Below the pieces are notes generated by a model. That model was given only the letters and a program-made list of their open reading frames with translations. It had not been told where the DNA came from and searched no databases. A stretch of 64,000 bases of DNA from contig NZ_LAVA02000106.1 of assembly GCF_000974985.2 (NCBI RefSeq), positions 1 through 64,000 on the forward strand. Direction: 5' to 3'. Below are positions 25,365 through 33,675 of this stretch, one piece after another. This DNA comes from Streptomyces mangrovisoli (lineage in GTDB: Bacteria; Actinomycetota; Actinomycetes; Streptomycetales; Streptomycetaceae). Made by a program: the position numbers and the translations under genes. Numbering within the stretch: position 1 is the first letter of the stretch; every line of letters starts with the position of its first letter.

Positions 25365-26834
25365 TTATCGCGTGCGGGCGGCCACGGCCTCGTGCACGAC
25401 CGGCGCGTCGGGGTCCGTGCCGTGCGCCGCCGGCCCGGGAGCCGTCCGGTGCGTCGCCGCGTCGTGCGCCGCCGCCCGCAGGTGCCGTACGGCGTAGGAG
25501 CGCCAGGGGCGGCACTCGTCGGGCAGGTGGGTGCCCGGCGGGGCCACGTCGGGGTCGCCGAGGGCGCGGGTGCGGATCTCGGCCACGACGGCGGGGGTCA
25601 GACCGGGCAGGGCCCGCAGCGCCCGTTCCGCCTCGTCCCGGTCGGCGCCGGGGTCCAGCCGTACGGTGCCGTCGGCCAGGGCGGCGCTGAGCGCGCCGAG
25701 CGGCCCGCCGGGTTCGGCGGCGGCGAGGACGGCCGGCTCGGGGAAGAGGTGGGTCAGCGTGCCGGAGGGGGCGTCGAGCGTCTTGCCGTAGGCCCGCACC
25801 AGCCGTTCGGCCTCGGCCCGGCCGACCAGCGCGCGTACGGCGGCCTCCTCGGGGTCGGCCGCGCCGGGCGAGCGCAGTCCGGGACGCGCGGCGACGAGCG
25901 GGGCGAACGGCGGGCCGGCGCCGAGGCGCTCGTCGACGGCATAGGGGTCGGCGTCGAGGTCGAAGAGGCGGCGCAGGCGCTGCACGGCGGTGGTCAGGTC
26001 GCGCGGGTCGGTCAGCCGCAGCCGCGCCTCCAGCCAGCCGCCGGGGTGGACGCTGTGCCCGCCCGGTCCGCCGGGCCGTTCGCCGACGGCGACGACCCCG
26101 GTGCCGTAGGGCAGCCGCAGGGTCCGCCGGTAGGTGCGGCGGCCGGGCGCGCCGGTCGTCTCCTCCACGGCGGTCACGGCCTCGGCGGCCAGCAGATCGA
26201 AGACGGGTCCGGAGAGATACGGGCCGCGGTGGGCGAGCCGGAGCGGGATCTCGGTGGCGGGGGCGGCGTCGCGGCGGTTCGGGGCGGCGGCGCGGACCTG
26301 GGTGGGGGTGGCGGCGTAGACGGCCCGGATGGTGTCGTTGAACTGCCGCACGCTGGCGAAGCCGGACGCGAAGGCGATCTCGGTGACCGGCAGTCCGGTG
26401 GTCTGGAGCAGGACCCGGGCGGTGTGCGCCCGCTGCGTGCGGGCCAGCGCGACGGGGCCGGCGCCCAGCTCGGCGGTGAGCTGCCGCTGCACCTGGCGGG
26501 CGCTGTAGCCGAGGCGGGCGGCGAGCCCGGCGACGCCCTCGCGGTCGACGACGCCGTCGCCGATGAGGCGCATGGCCTTCCCTACGACGTCGGCGCGGAC
26601 GTTCCATCCGGCGGAGCCGGGCACGGCGTCGGGCCGGCACCGGCGGCAGGCCCGGAAGCCGGCCCGCTGCGCGGCGGCGGCCGTGGCGAAGAACCGTACG
26701 TTGGCCCGCTTGGGGGTGACGGCCGGGCAACTGGGCCGGCAGTAGATCCCGGTCGTCTCGACCCCGAAGAAGAACTCCCCGTCGAAGCGCCCGTCCCGAC
26801 TCCGCACGGCCTCGTACCTGCTGTCGTCGTCCAT
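25365..26834 (-). CDS. Ada-type methyl-phosphotriester sensor fused to AlkA DNA glycosylase
   Basis: A protein of 489 residues with three parts. The first is an Ada metal-binding domain with Zn cysteines Cys32, Cys36, Cys63 and Cys66 (YCRPSCP, FRACRRCRPD), where one cysteine accepts methyl groups from DNA phosphotriesters. The second is an AraC-type HTH (about 95-185; GYSARQVQRQL, FASGFASVRQFNDTIRAVY). The third is an AlkA N-domain plus HhH-GPD glycosylase (ALVGRAEAERLVRAYGK, LRALPGLTPAVVAEIRTRALGDPD, with the catalytic Asp expected in the last block). It senses and repairs alkylation damage, removing 3-methyladenine. The ATG at 26834 follows GGAGGGG; an adjacent GTG at 26837 is too close to it. 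Confidence 0.92.
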   Translation of the reverse strand: MDDDSRYEAVRSRDGRFDGEFFFGVETTGIYCRPSCPAVTPKRANVRFFATAAAAQRAGFRACRRCRPDAVPGSAGWNVRADVVGKAMRLIGDGVVDREGVAGLAARLGYSARQVQRQLTAELGAGPVALARTQRAHTARVLLQTTGLPVTEIAFASGFASVRQFNDTIRAVYAATPTQVRAAAPNRRDAAPATEIPLRLAHRGPYLSGPVFDLLAAEAVTAVEETTGAPGRRTYRRTLRLPYGTGVVAVGERPGGPGGHSVHPGGWLEARLRLTDPRDLTTAVQRLRRLFDLDADPYAVDERLGAGPPFAPLVAARPGLRSPGAADPEEAAVRALVGRAEAERLVRAYGKTLDAPSGTLTHLFPEPAVLAAAEPGGPLGALSAALADGTVRLDPGADRDEAERALRALPGLTPAVVAEIRTRALGDPDVAPPGTHLPDECRPWRSYAVRHLRAAAHDAATHRTAPGPAAHGTDPDAPVVHEAVAARTR

Positions 26835-26930
26835 CACCCCTCCAGTGTCGACGGTGGCGCTCCGCTCGGTCTGGCGGAATTCGGACGGCGCCGTCCCTCC
26901 TCACCTTGGCGGGCTCAGCCACACCCCCCA

Positions 26931-27149
26931 GGGGCGCGGGGAACTGCGCGACCGGCCACGACGCACCCGTACGGGGACACACCGCCGCATCCCGCCCGCG
27001 GCCCCGTGGGGCCCGAGCGCGCAGTTCCCCGCGCCCCTACAGGGACGCGACCAGACGGGCGCCCCCAAGGGGCGCGGGGAACTGCGCGACCAGCCACGAC
27101 GGACCCGTACGAGGACACCTCGCCGCATCCCGCCCGCGGCCCCGTGGGG
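26931..27149. repeat. Dispersed GC-rich repeat, cluster B, with an 81-bp direct repeat
   Basis: The 334-base gap between the Ada-AlkA start and the rsgA stop holds no gene. An 81-base segment at 26931-27011 recurs at 27069-27149 with only a few changes. Each copy begins with the element core GGGCGCGGGGAACTGCGCGA and ends CCCGCGGCCCCGTGGGG. Between them, at about 27016-27038, is an inverted copy of the core. Confidence 0.88.
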
Positions 27150-27168
27150 GCTCACCCGGTGGCCGAGG

Positions 27169-28260
27169 CTAGCGCCAGTGCCCCCGTTTGGCCTCCATCG
27201 CCGCCTTCCCCTCCGCCCCCCGCCGCTTCCAGTCCTTGCGGATCTCCGAGCGGAGCCGCGCGTCGGTCTTGGCGACGATCCACTGGTTCTCGCGCATCAG
27301 CTTGCGGTAGCTGTCCAGGCGGCGTTCCGGCAGCGTGCCGGCGTCGAGGGCCGCCAGTACCGCGCACCCCGGCTCCGCCTCGTGCGCGCAGTCGTGGAAG
27401 CGGCAGTCGGCGGCCAGTTCCTCGATCTCCGCGAAGACCTGGCCGACCCCGGACTCCGCGTCCCAGAGCCCGACACCGCGCAGCCCCGGCGTGTCGATCA
27501 GGACGCCGCCGCCGGGCAGCGCGAGGAGGTTGCGCGTGGTGGTCGTGTGCCGGCCCTTGCCGTCCATGTCCCGCGTGGCCTGCACCTCCATCACCTCCTC
27601 GCCGGTCAGCGCGTTCGCGAGCGTGGACTTGCCCGCGCCCGACTGGCCGAGCAGCACCGACGTGCCGTCGCCGACGATCGCGCGCAGCACGTCCAGCCCG
27701 TCGCCGTGCAGCGCGCTGACGGTGAGCACGGGAACGCCGGGCGCCGCCGTCTCCACGTCCTGGACGAGGTAGGACAGGCCGGTCGCGTCCGGCACCAGGT
27801 CGGCCTTGGTCAGCACGACCACCGGCTGCGCGCCGGACTCCCAGGCCAGCGCCAGGAAGCGCTCGATCCGGCCCAGGTCGAGCTCGACGGCGAGCGACAC
27901 CGCGACGATCGCGTGGTCGACGTTGGCGGCGAGGACCTGCCCCTCGGACCGCTTGGAGGAGGTGGAGCGCACGAACGCGGTACGGCGCGGCAGATACGAC
28001 CGTACGTAGCGCGGGTTGCCGCCGGGCTCGACGGCGACCCAGTCGCCGGTGCACACGACCCGCATCGGGTCGTGCGGGGTCACGAACGCGGTGTCGGCCC
28101 GGACGACGCCGCCCGCGGTGACCACGTCGCACTGGCCGCGGTCGACCCGGATCACCCGGCCGGGCAGCAGCCCGTCCGCGGCGAAGGGGGCGAACGAGTC
28201 CGCCCATGCCTCGTCCCAGCCGTAGGGAGCGAGCGCGGTGAAAACAGAGGTGGAAGTCAA
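27169..28260 (-). CDS. rsgA: Ribosome small-subunit-dependent GTPase A
   Basis: A protein of 363 residues. An N-terminal OB-like domain precedes a circularly permuted GTPase, with G4 (VVVLTKADL) and G5 coming before G1 (LLGQSGAGKSTL) and G3 (LIDTPGLRG). A C-terminal zinc motif follows (CRFHDCAHEAEPGC). It releases factors from 30S subunits during late assembly. The start is TTG at 28260 behind AAGGG. A structured leader with a 23-codon ORF lies upstream (28327-28448). The last ~40 residues are Lys/Arg-rich. Confidence 0.93.
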   Translation of the reverse strand: MTSTSVFTALAPYGWDEAWADSFAPFAADGLLPGRVIRVDRGQCDVVTAGGVVRADTAFVTPHDPMRVVCTGDWVAVEPGGNPRYVRSYLPRRTAFVRSTSSKRSEGQVLAANVDHAIVAVSLAVELDLGRIERFLALAWESGAQPVVVLTKADLVPDATGLSYLVQDVETAAPGVPVLTVSALHGDGLDVLRAIVGDGTSVLLGQSGAGKSTLANALTGEEVMEVQATRDMDGKGRHTTTTRNLLALPGGGVLIDTPGLRGVGLWDAESGVGQVFAEIEELAADCRFHDCAHEAEPGCAVLAALDAGTLPERRLDSYRKLMRENQWIVAKTDARLRSEIRKDWKRRGAEGKAAMEAKRGHWR

Positions 28261-28291
28261 GGGAGACCCTTCACAAGGGTGGCCCGGCGTG

Positions 28292-28310
28292 CGCGCCCGA
28301 ACAGGGCGCG
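28292..28310 (-). promoter_or_regulatory. Hairpin between the leader ORF and rsgA
   Basis: CGCGCCC-GAACA-GGGCGCG forms a perfect 7-bp stem with a 5-base loop. It sits 17 bases after the stop of the small leader ORF and 31 bases before the rsgA start, so it could act as an attenuator or mask translation initiation. Confidence 0.55.
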
Positions 28311-28326
28311 AATCAGTGACGGTTCG

Positions 28327-28398
28327 TCAGCCGATGGCCACGGGGGTGGACTTGATGTGTTCCTGAATGCGGGCAACGCTCATCGCAAAGACAGCCAT
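28327..28398 (-). CDS. 23-residue leader peptide ORF upstream of rsgA
   Basis: A short frame on the minus strand beginning MAVFAMSVARIQEH and ending STPVAIG. It has a textbook GGAGG ribosome binding site 8 bases before its ATG at 28398, far better than that of rsgA itself. It begins some 50 bases after a probable -10 element. Third-position GC is about 78%, somewhat low for this genome but compatible with a short peptide. No conserved family is recognised. Its position suggests either translational control of rsgA or a free small protein. Confidence 0.6.
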   Translation of the reverse strand: MAVFAMSVARIQEHIKSTPVAIG

Positions 28399-28427
28399 CG
28401 GTCACACCTCCCAGGCATGCACTAGGT

Positions 28428-28463
28428 CGCTCGGGCTCTCCCCGAGCGGACGGCCTCACCTTA
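28428..28463 (-). promoter_or_regulatory. Probable rsgA promoter and 5' hairpin
   Basis: On the minus strand TAAGGT (28463-28458) is a plausible -10 hexamer. About 10 bases further is a perfect 8-bp hairpin, CGCTCGGG-GAGAG-CCCGAGCG (28448-28428). The transcript would thus start almost at the hairpin, followed by the leader ORF. Confidence 0.45.
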
Positions 28464-28638
28464 GAACGGCACCCGAGCGAGGTGCCACCGCTTTTCCTGT
28501 CACGGGTTTCCGTGACACGGGTTTCCGCGGACCGGGTTTCCGCGACAGGGGATGCGCGGCCGGCGTCGGCTCACGTGTGGGGCACGGAATGGTTGCGGCC
28601 CGGACTACTCGCCCCCGACGCGGCCGCCCGGCGCGAAC

Positions 28639-29982
28639 ATGACCACCATGAGCCGAGACCGCTACGTCGACTTCCTGCGCGCGTGGTCGATCCTGCTGGT
28701 GGTGCTCGGGCACTGGGTGATCACCGCCCTGGTCCGGGAGCCGGACGGCCGGATCACCGCCCCGGAGCTGCTGGCCGTCGTGCCGTGGACCCAGTGGCTG
28801 ACCCTCGGGTTCCAGATCATGCCGCTGTTCTTCCTGGCCGGAGGCCACGCCGCGGGCGGCTCGTGGGCGCGTGCCCGGGCCACGGGCGGTACGGCGGCCG
28901 GCTGGCTGGGCCGACGGGCGCTGCGCCTGCTGCTTCCCGCGGGCGCCTACAGCGCCGCCGTGCTGCTCACCGTGGGCGTCTGCGCGGCGGCCGGCGTGGA
29001 CGCGGACACGCTCGCGCTGGCGGGCTGGGCGATGGGGATGCAGTTCTGGTTCCTCCCGGTGTATCTGCTGCTCAGCGCCCTGACGCCGGCGCTGCACGCG
29101 GCGCACCGGCGCTGGGGCCTGCGCGTCCCGGCCGCGATGGCGGCGGTCGCCGTGGCCGCCGACGCGCTGGCGGTGGGGGCCCACACGCCGTACGTCGGAC
29201 TCCTCGACCACGTGCTCGTCTGGGGCGTCGGCTACCAGTTGGGTTTCTGCTGGCGGGACGGGCTGCTGACCGGCCGCCGGCGGGTGCCGTACGCGATGGC
29301 GGCGGGCGGCGGGCTGGCCTTCGCCGCGCTGGTCGCGCTCGGGCCGTTCCCCGTCAGCCTGATCCTGGTGACCGGGCAGTCGCCGAGCAACACCGATCCG
29401 CCGTCGGCCGCGATGCTCGCGTGGGTGGTCGCCCAGTGCGGGCTGTGCCTGCTCGCCGCGCGGCCGGTGCGGCGGCTGCTGGAGCGCGAGCGGGTGTGGC
29501 GCGCGGTGCGCCCGCTGGGCGCGGCCAGCATGACGCTCTACCTGTGGCACATGCTGCCGGTCCTGGCCGTCGCCGCCGCGTTCTACCTCACCGGCCTCGC
29601 GCCCGAGCCGGCGGTCGGGTCGGGCGCGTGGTGGGCGCTGCGCGTGCCGTGGCTGCTGCTCCTCGGCGCCGTCCTGGCCTGCGTCGTTCTCGCGCTACGG
29701 CCGCTGGAGCGCGGGCTGGCCGCGCTGTACGGGCGGACCGCCCCACCGCCCGGCCTGCACCGCGCCGGGCCGCTGTGGCTCGGCCTGGCCCTGGACGTCG
29801 CCGCGCTGAGCCGCCTGGCCGAGCGGGGCTTCGCTCCGGACGGCCGGTTCCCCGTGCAGGCCGCGGCGGGCCTGGCGCTGGGCACGGCGCTGGTGATGCT
29901 CACCCGCCGGCCGACGGGCGCCCGGACCGTACCACCCAGGGAGTCCCCATCGGATGCCCAGGTCACGGAAAATACCAGGTGA
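28639..29982 (+). CDS. Acyltransferase 3 family integral membrane protein
   Basis: A protein of 447 residues with about ten to eleven hydrophobic helices. It opens with RDRYVDFLRAWSILLVVLGHW, the acyltransferase-3 signature including the conserved Arg and His. Members O-acetylate or O-acylate sugars, antibiotics and cell-envelope polymers; the acceptor here is unknown. The ATG at 28639 is chosen; the frame is open to 28552. Upstream, at about 28498-28550, three ~16-base repeats (CACGGGTTTCCGTGA type) occur. It stands alone. Confidence 0.88.
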   Translation: MTTMSRDRYVDFLRAWSILLVVLGHWVITALVREPDGRITAPELLAVVPWTQWLTLGFQIMPLFFLAGGHAAGGSWARARATGGTAAGWLGRRALRLLLPAGAYSAAVLLTVGVCAAAGVDADTLALAGWAMGMQFWFLPVYLLLSALTPALHAAHRRWGLRVPAAMAAVAVAADALAVGAHTPYVGLLDHVLVWGVGYQLGFCWRDGLLTGRRRVPYAMAAGGGLAFAALVALGPFPVSLILVTGQSPSNTDPPSAAMLAWVVAQCGLCLLAARPVRRLLERERVWRAVRPLGAASMTLYLWHMLPVLAVAAAFYLTGLAPEPAVGSGAWWALRVPWLLLLGAVLACVVLALRPLERGLAALYGRTAPPPGLHRAGPLWLGLALDVAALSRLAERGFAPDGRFPVQAAAGLALGTALVMLTRRPTGARTVPPRESPSDAQVTENTR

Positions 29983-30042
29983 GAGGCGGTGCTCCGGGAT
30001 GATTCACGCATCGGCGCGCAGAGCTGTGTTAAGCTACCAATG

Positions 30043-30117
30043 TTGCAGTTGTGGTACCCATGAACCTATGTGCGCCTGACGGGAAATGTTTCTCCTGCAG
30101 GCGCATTATTCGTTTTT
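30043..30117 (+). promoter_or_regulatory. Cold-shock gene leader: possible promoter, hairpin and T-rich tract
   Basis: TTGCAG (30043-30048) and TATGTG (30067-30072) are spaced 18 bases apart and could be the csp promoter. TGCGCCTG (30071-30078) pairs with CAGGCGCA (30098-30105) over a 19-base loop. The stem is followed by TTATTCGTTTTT, an unusually T-rich run for this genome. It may end transcription from the acyltransferase gene or act as a temperature-dependent leader element. Confidence 0.5.
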
Positions 30118-30162
30118 CCGGCTTCTCCGGATGGGGCCTCTGCCTACAGACAGGAGAAGGTC

Positions 30163-30366
30163 ATGGCTCAGGGAACCGTGAAGTGGTTCAACGCCGAAAA
30201 GGGTTTCGGCTTCATCCAGCAGGACGGCGGCGGCCCGGACGTGTTCGCCCACTACTCGAACATCCAGTCCCAGGGCTTCCGTGAGCTCCAGGAGGGCCAG
30301 CGGGTCTCCTTCGACGTCACGCAGGGCCAGAAGGGCCCGCAGGCGGAGAACATCGTCCCCGCCTGA
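30163..30366 (+). CDS. Cold-shock domain protein (CspA family)
   Basis: A protein of 67 residues, the normal length for the family. RNA-binding motifs are RNP1 (KGFGFI) and RNP2 (VFAHY) in the sequence beginning MAQGTVKWFNAEKGFGFIQ. It binds single-stranded RNA/DNA and melts secondary structure. The ATG at 30163 follows AGGAGAAGG. A long AT-rich leader precedes it and a hairpin separates it from a co-oriented DEAD-box helicase, a functional partner in RNA unfolding. Confidence 0.97.
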   Translation: MAQGTVKWFNAEKGFGFIQQDGGGPDVFAHYSNIQSQGFRELQEGQRVSFDVTQGQKGPQAENIVPA

Positions 30367-30388
30367 TCGCCGGACGCTCATCCACTCA

Positions 30389-30421
30389 CCGGGGTCCGTA
30401 TCGCAATGGTGCGGACCCCGG
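30389..30421 (+). terminator. Hairpin between csp and DEAD-box helicase genes
   Basis: CCGGGGTCCG (30389-30398) pairs perfectly with CGGACCCCGG (30412-30421), followed by TTTGT. It is a terminator for csp, possibly leaky, since the helicase gene starts only 33 bases later with no other obvious promoter. Confidence 0.75.
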
Positions 30422-30453
30422 TTTGTGCTGTTCCAGGAAGGCAGACAAGCAGT

Positions 30454-32277
30454 ATGGCCCGCAGGCCCCAGAAGTCGACCAGGCGTACCTCGTCCTCCTC
30501 GGCCCCCTCCGCGTCCCGGTCGTCCGGGGCGTCGCCGCGTGAGTTCCGGCTCCCGGAAAACACCACTCCCGCGCTCCCCGCCGTCGAGGACTTCGCCGCT
30601 CTGGACATGCCCGCGGCGCTGCTCAAGACCCTCACCGCGCAGGGCGTCACCACCCCTTTCCCGATCCAGGCCGCCACGCTGCCCAACTCGCTGGCGGGCC
30701 GCGACCTGCTCGGGCGCGGCCGCACCGGTTCCGGCAAGACCCTCGCGTTCGGCCTCGCGCTGCTGGCCCGCACGGCCGGGCTGCGCGCGGCGCCCCGGGC
30801 GCCCCTCGCGCTCGTGCTGGTGCCCACCCGTGAGCTCGCCCAGCAGGTCACGGACGCGCTGACCCCGTACGCGACGGCGGTCAACCTCCGGCTGGCCACC
30901 GTGGTCGGCGGGCTGTCGATCACCAAGCAGGCCGCCACCCTGCGGCGCGGCGCCGAGGTCGTCGTGGCGAGCCCCGGCCGCCTCAACGACCTCGTGGAGC
31001 GCGGCGACTGCGAGCTCGGCGACGTACGCATCACGGTGCTGGACGAAGCCGACCAGATGACCGACATGGGCTTCCTGCCGCAGATCACCAAGCTGATCCA
31101 GCAGGTACGGCCCGACGGCCAGCGGCTGCTCTTCTCGGCCACCCTGGACAGCAACATCGACAAGCTGGTGCAGCGGTTCCTGACCGACCCGGTGGTGCAC
31201 TCCGTGGACCCGTCGGCGGGCGCGGTCACCACGATGGAGCACCACCTGCTCCACCTCCAGGACGAGACCGACAAGAAGGCCGTCACCACGCGTATCGCGG
31301 CCCGTGACGGCCGGGTCATCCTCTTCCTCGACACCAAGCGGTCCGCCGACCGGCTCGCCAAGCGGCTGCTGGCCTCCGGCGTCCGCGCGGCGGCCCTGCA
31401 CGGCGGCCGCTCCCAGCCGCAGCGCAACCGCACGCTGGAGCAGTTCAAGACCGGGCAGGTCACCGCGCTGGTGGCGACGAACGTCGCGGCCCGTGGCATA
31501 CACATCGACGACCTCGACCTGGTCGTGAACGTCGATCCGCCCACCGACCACAAGGACTACCTCCACCGAGGCGGCCGCACGGCCCGCGCCGGCGGCTCCG
31601 GCAGCGTGGTCACCCTGGTCCTGCCCGACCAGAAGCGGGACGTGACCCGGCTGATGTCGGACGCCGGCATCCGCCCGCGCACGGCCCGGATCACGTCGAG
31701 CGACGCGGAGCTGGCCACCATCACCGGCGCCCGCGAGCCGTCCGGCGTGCCCGTCGTCATCGAGGTGCCGCAGGCGGAGCCGGTGAAGGCGGCCCGTACG
31801 GCCCGCAAGTCCGACGGCGAGCGCGGCGGCCGTCGGTCGTCCGGTCGCGGTCGCGGCGGCGCGGCGGCCACGGGCGCGGCCACCGCGACGGGCGGTCGCG
31901 GCACCGCGCGCCGGACGGGTACGGCCGGGAGCACGGCCACCGCGGCCGGTGCGAACGAGCGTGGTACCAGGCGCCGTTCGGCGCCCACCGGGACCGCGGA
32001 GGGCAGCGGCAACTCGAACGGCCGCGGCGGCGAGCGCCGTTCGGGTGCCTCCGGCGGCAACGGCGGCGCGAGCGGCCGTACTTCGGAGCGCCGTACGGCG
32101 TCCGCCGCGGGCAACGGCCGCGGCTCCGAGCGCCGGTCCGCGTCCGGTACGACCACCGGCGCCAGCGCTGCCAAGGACGCCGGCCGATCCCGCCGCCGCA
32201 CCCCGGCCGCGGGGCCCACGGGCGGCGCGACCGGCACCGCGGGCCGCGGCTCCGGCCGCCGCACCCCGGCGAACTGA
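30454..32277 (+). CDS. DEAD-box ATP-dependent RNA helicase
   Basis: A protein of 607 residues. The helicase core spans about residues 45-430 with all usual motifs: Q-motif PFPIQAATLP, motif I GRTGSGKT, PTRELAQQV, DEAD in VLDEADQM, SAT, ARGIHIDDL and HRGGRTARAG. The C-terminal ~170 residues are a basic, low-complexity Arg/Gly/Ala/Thr tail that probably binds RNA. It unwinds structured RNA, in ribosome assembly or cold adaptation. The ATG at 30454 follows AGGAAGG. Its position after csp suggests joint cold-shock function. Confidence 0.95.
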   Translation: MARRPQKSTRRTSSSSAPSASRSSGASPREFRLPENTTPALPAVEDFAALDMPAALLKTLTAQGVTTPFPIQAATLPNSLAGRDLLGRGRTGSGKTLAFGLALLARTAGLRAAPRAPLALVLVPTRELAQQVTDALTPYATAVNLRLATVVGGLSITKQAATLRRGAEVVVASPGRLNDLVERGDCELGDVRITVLDEADQMTDMGFLPQITKLIQQVRPDGQRLLFSATLDSNIDKLVQRFLTDPVVHSVDPSAGAVTTMEHHLLHLQDETDKKAVTTRIAARDGRVILFLDTKRSADRLAKRLLASGVRAAALHGGRSQPQRNRTLEQFKTGQVTALVATNVAARGIHIDDLDLVVNVDPPTDHKDYLHRGGRTARAGGSGSVVTLVLPDQKRDVTRLMSDAGIRPRTARITSSDAELATITGAREPSGVPVVIEVPQAEPVKAARTARKSDGERGGRRSSGRGRGGAAATGAATATGGRGTARRTGTAGSTATAAGANERGTRRRSAPTGTAEGSGNSNGRGGERRSGASGGNGGASGRTSERRTASAAGNGRGSERRSASGTTTGASAAKDAGRSRRRTPAAGPTGGATGTAGRGSGRRTPAN

Positions 32278-32381
32278 GGCGCACCCGGCCGAAGCGGCCG
32301 TCACCGGACGCTGCGTGGCCGGTGTCGACGCGCCGGCGCACGGCAGATTCCGGCAGGGCGGCCGTCGCTCCGCGGACCTGC

Positions 32382-32503
32382 GTCGTGCGGGTCCGTCGTG
32401 GCCGGTCGAGCAGTTCCCCGCGCCCCTCGAGGGCACGGTCGGTGCGCCCCGTCAGGGGCGCGGGGAACTGCGCGAACCACCCCCACCGGCTCGCGGCCGA
32501 AGC
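32382..32503. repeat. Dispersed GC-rich repeat, cluster C (inverted pair)
   Basis: An inverted copy (about 32403-32428) and a direct copy (about 32455-32477) of the GGGCGCGGGGAACTGCGCGA element face each other between the convergent helicase and LacI genes. Together they can fold into a ~25-bp-arm hairpin, so this pair could end transcription from both sides. Confidence 0.8.
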
Positions 32504-32520
32504 GGTCCCGCACGCACCGT

Positions 32521-33552
32521 TCACTCCGACGCGGGCTCGGCTCCCCCACCCCCGTGGGGTCCGGGGATCTCTCCCGACCCGCGCGGTATCAGCCGCGTGG
32601 GCAGCACGACCGTCCGCGGCGGTGACGTGTCCCCGTGGATGCGGGCGAACAGCAGTCGGGCCGCGCCCGCCGCGAGGGCGGCCGGATCCTGCGCGATGAC
32701 CGTGACCGGCGGCCGCGGCCGGGCCGGCAGCGCGAGGTCGTCGAAGCCGACGAAGGCGACCCCGGACGGCAGCGCCGACAACGCCCCCGACGCGAGGACC
32801 TCGTTGCCCGCGACCACCGCCGTCGGCGGATCGGGCGCGGCGAGCAGCCGGGTGACGGCGTCGGCCGCCTCGGGGCCGGTCCGCAGGCCGAGCCGGACCA
32901 GCGCGGGCTCGTCCGCGACGCCCGCCGCCGACAGCGCCGCCCGGTACCCGCGGTGCCGCTCGCCGCACGTCCACAGCTCCGGCCGGCCGCCGAGGTAGCC
33001 GATCCGCCGGTGCCCGTGCGCGTGCAGATGCCGTACGGCGTCCCGTACCGCGCCGAAGTTGTCCACGACCACCGTGTCCGTGTCCAGGCCGGGGGCGGCC
33101 CGGTCCACGCAGACCACCTTGGTGCCGCGCGCCTGGGCGGGCCGCAGAAAGCGGTGGCTGCCCGCGACCGGCACCAGGATCAGCCCGTCGACGCGGCGCG
33201 CGGTGAAGGCCGCGATGACCTCGCGCTCCCGGCCCGGGTCGTCATGGCTGGAGCCGATGAGCAGCACGCTGCCGCGCTGCCGGGCCGCGTCCTCGGCGGC
33301 CGAGGCGACCGCGGCCATGAAGGGTTCGGCGACGTCGTCGACCAACAACCCGATGATCTGGCTGAGTTGACCGGCGCGCCGTAACTGCCGTGCCACGTCG
33401 TCACGTTGGTAACCCAGGCGGCGAACCGCGGCCTCCACCCGGGCGGCGGTCCCGGGAGCCACTCCCGCCTCGCCGTTGACGACCCTGGAGACCGTCATCG
33501 CGCTGACGCCCGCCGCCGCGGCTACGTCCCTCATCGTGGGCCGGCCGGCCAC
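32521..33552 (-). CDS. LacI family transcriptional repressor
   Basis: A protein of 343 residues. The N-terminal LacI HTH and hinge (TMRDVAAAAGVSAMTVSRVVNG ending at about residue 60) precede a periplasmic-binding-like sensor domain (GLLVDDVAEPFMAAVASAAEDAA, VAFVGFDDLALPARPRPPVTVI). The GTG at 33552 is set by GGAGG 7 bases upstream. It is divergent from a sugar ABC operon, which it very probably represses; an operator-like palindrome lies just before that operon. Confidence 0.92.
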   Translation of the reverse strand: MAGRPTMRDVAAAAGVSAMTVSRVVNGEAGVAPGTAARVEAAVRRLGYQRDDVARQLRRAGQLSQIIGLLVDDVAEPFMAAVASAAEDAARQRGSVLLIGSSHDDPGREREVIAAFTARRVDGLILVPVAGSHRFLRPAQARGTKVVCVDRAAPGLDTDTVVVDNFGAVRDAVRHLHAHGHRRIGYLGGRPELWTCGERHRGYRAALSAAGVADEPALVRLGLRTGPEAADAVTRLLAAPDPPTAVVAGNEVLASGALSALPSGVAFVGFDDLALPARPRPPVTVIAQDPAALAAGAARLLFARIHGDTSPPRTVVLPTRLIPRGSGEIPGPHGGGGAEPASE

Positions 33553-33646
33553 GCCGCGTCCTCCACAGGTCGCAACTCACCGATAAAGACTGAACCCTTG
33601 ACTGAACCCTTGACGCCCACTCATGGGACTCCCAGAATCGACGGGC

Positions 33647-33660
33647 TGTTAACGATACCA
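33647..33660. promoter_or_regulatory. LacI-type operator
   Basis: TGTTAACGATACCA has a central CG and five of seven symmetric base pairs, the usual form of LacI-family operators. It lies 15 bases before the ATG of the ABC ATPase. Two copies of GACTGAACCCTT at about 33588-33613 lie further upstream and may belong to the promoter region. Confidence 0.55.
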
Positions 33661-33675
33661 ATCAGAAGGCACAAC

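Noticed and set aside
30051..30284. ORF overlapping the cold-shock gene in another frame, with CxxC-like cysteines (DGKCFSCRR)
   Set aside because: It runs through the csp coding region out of frame, has no ribosome binding site and would disrupt the well-supported csp reading.
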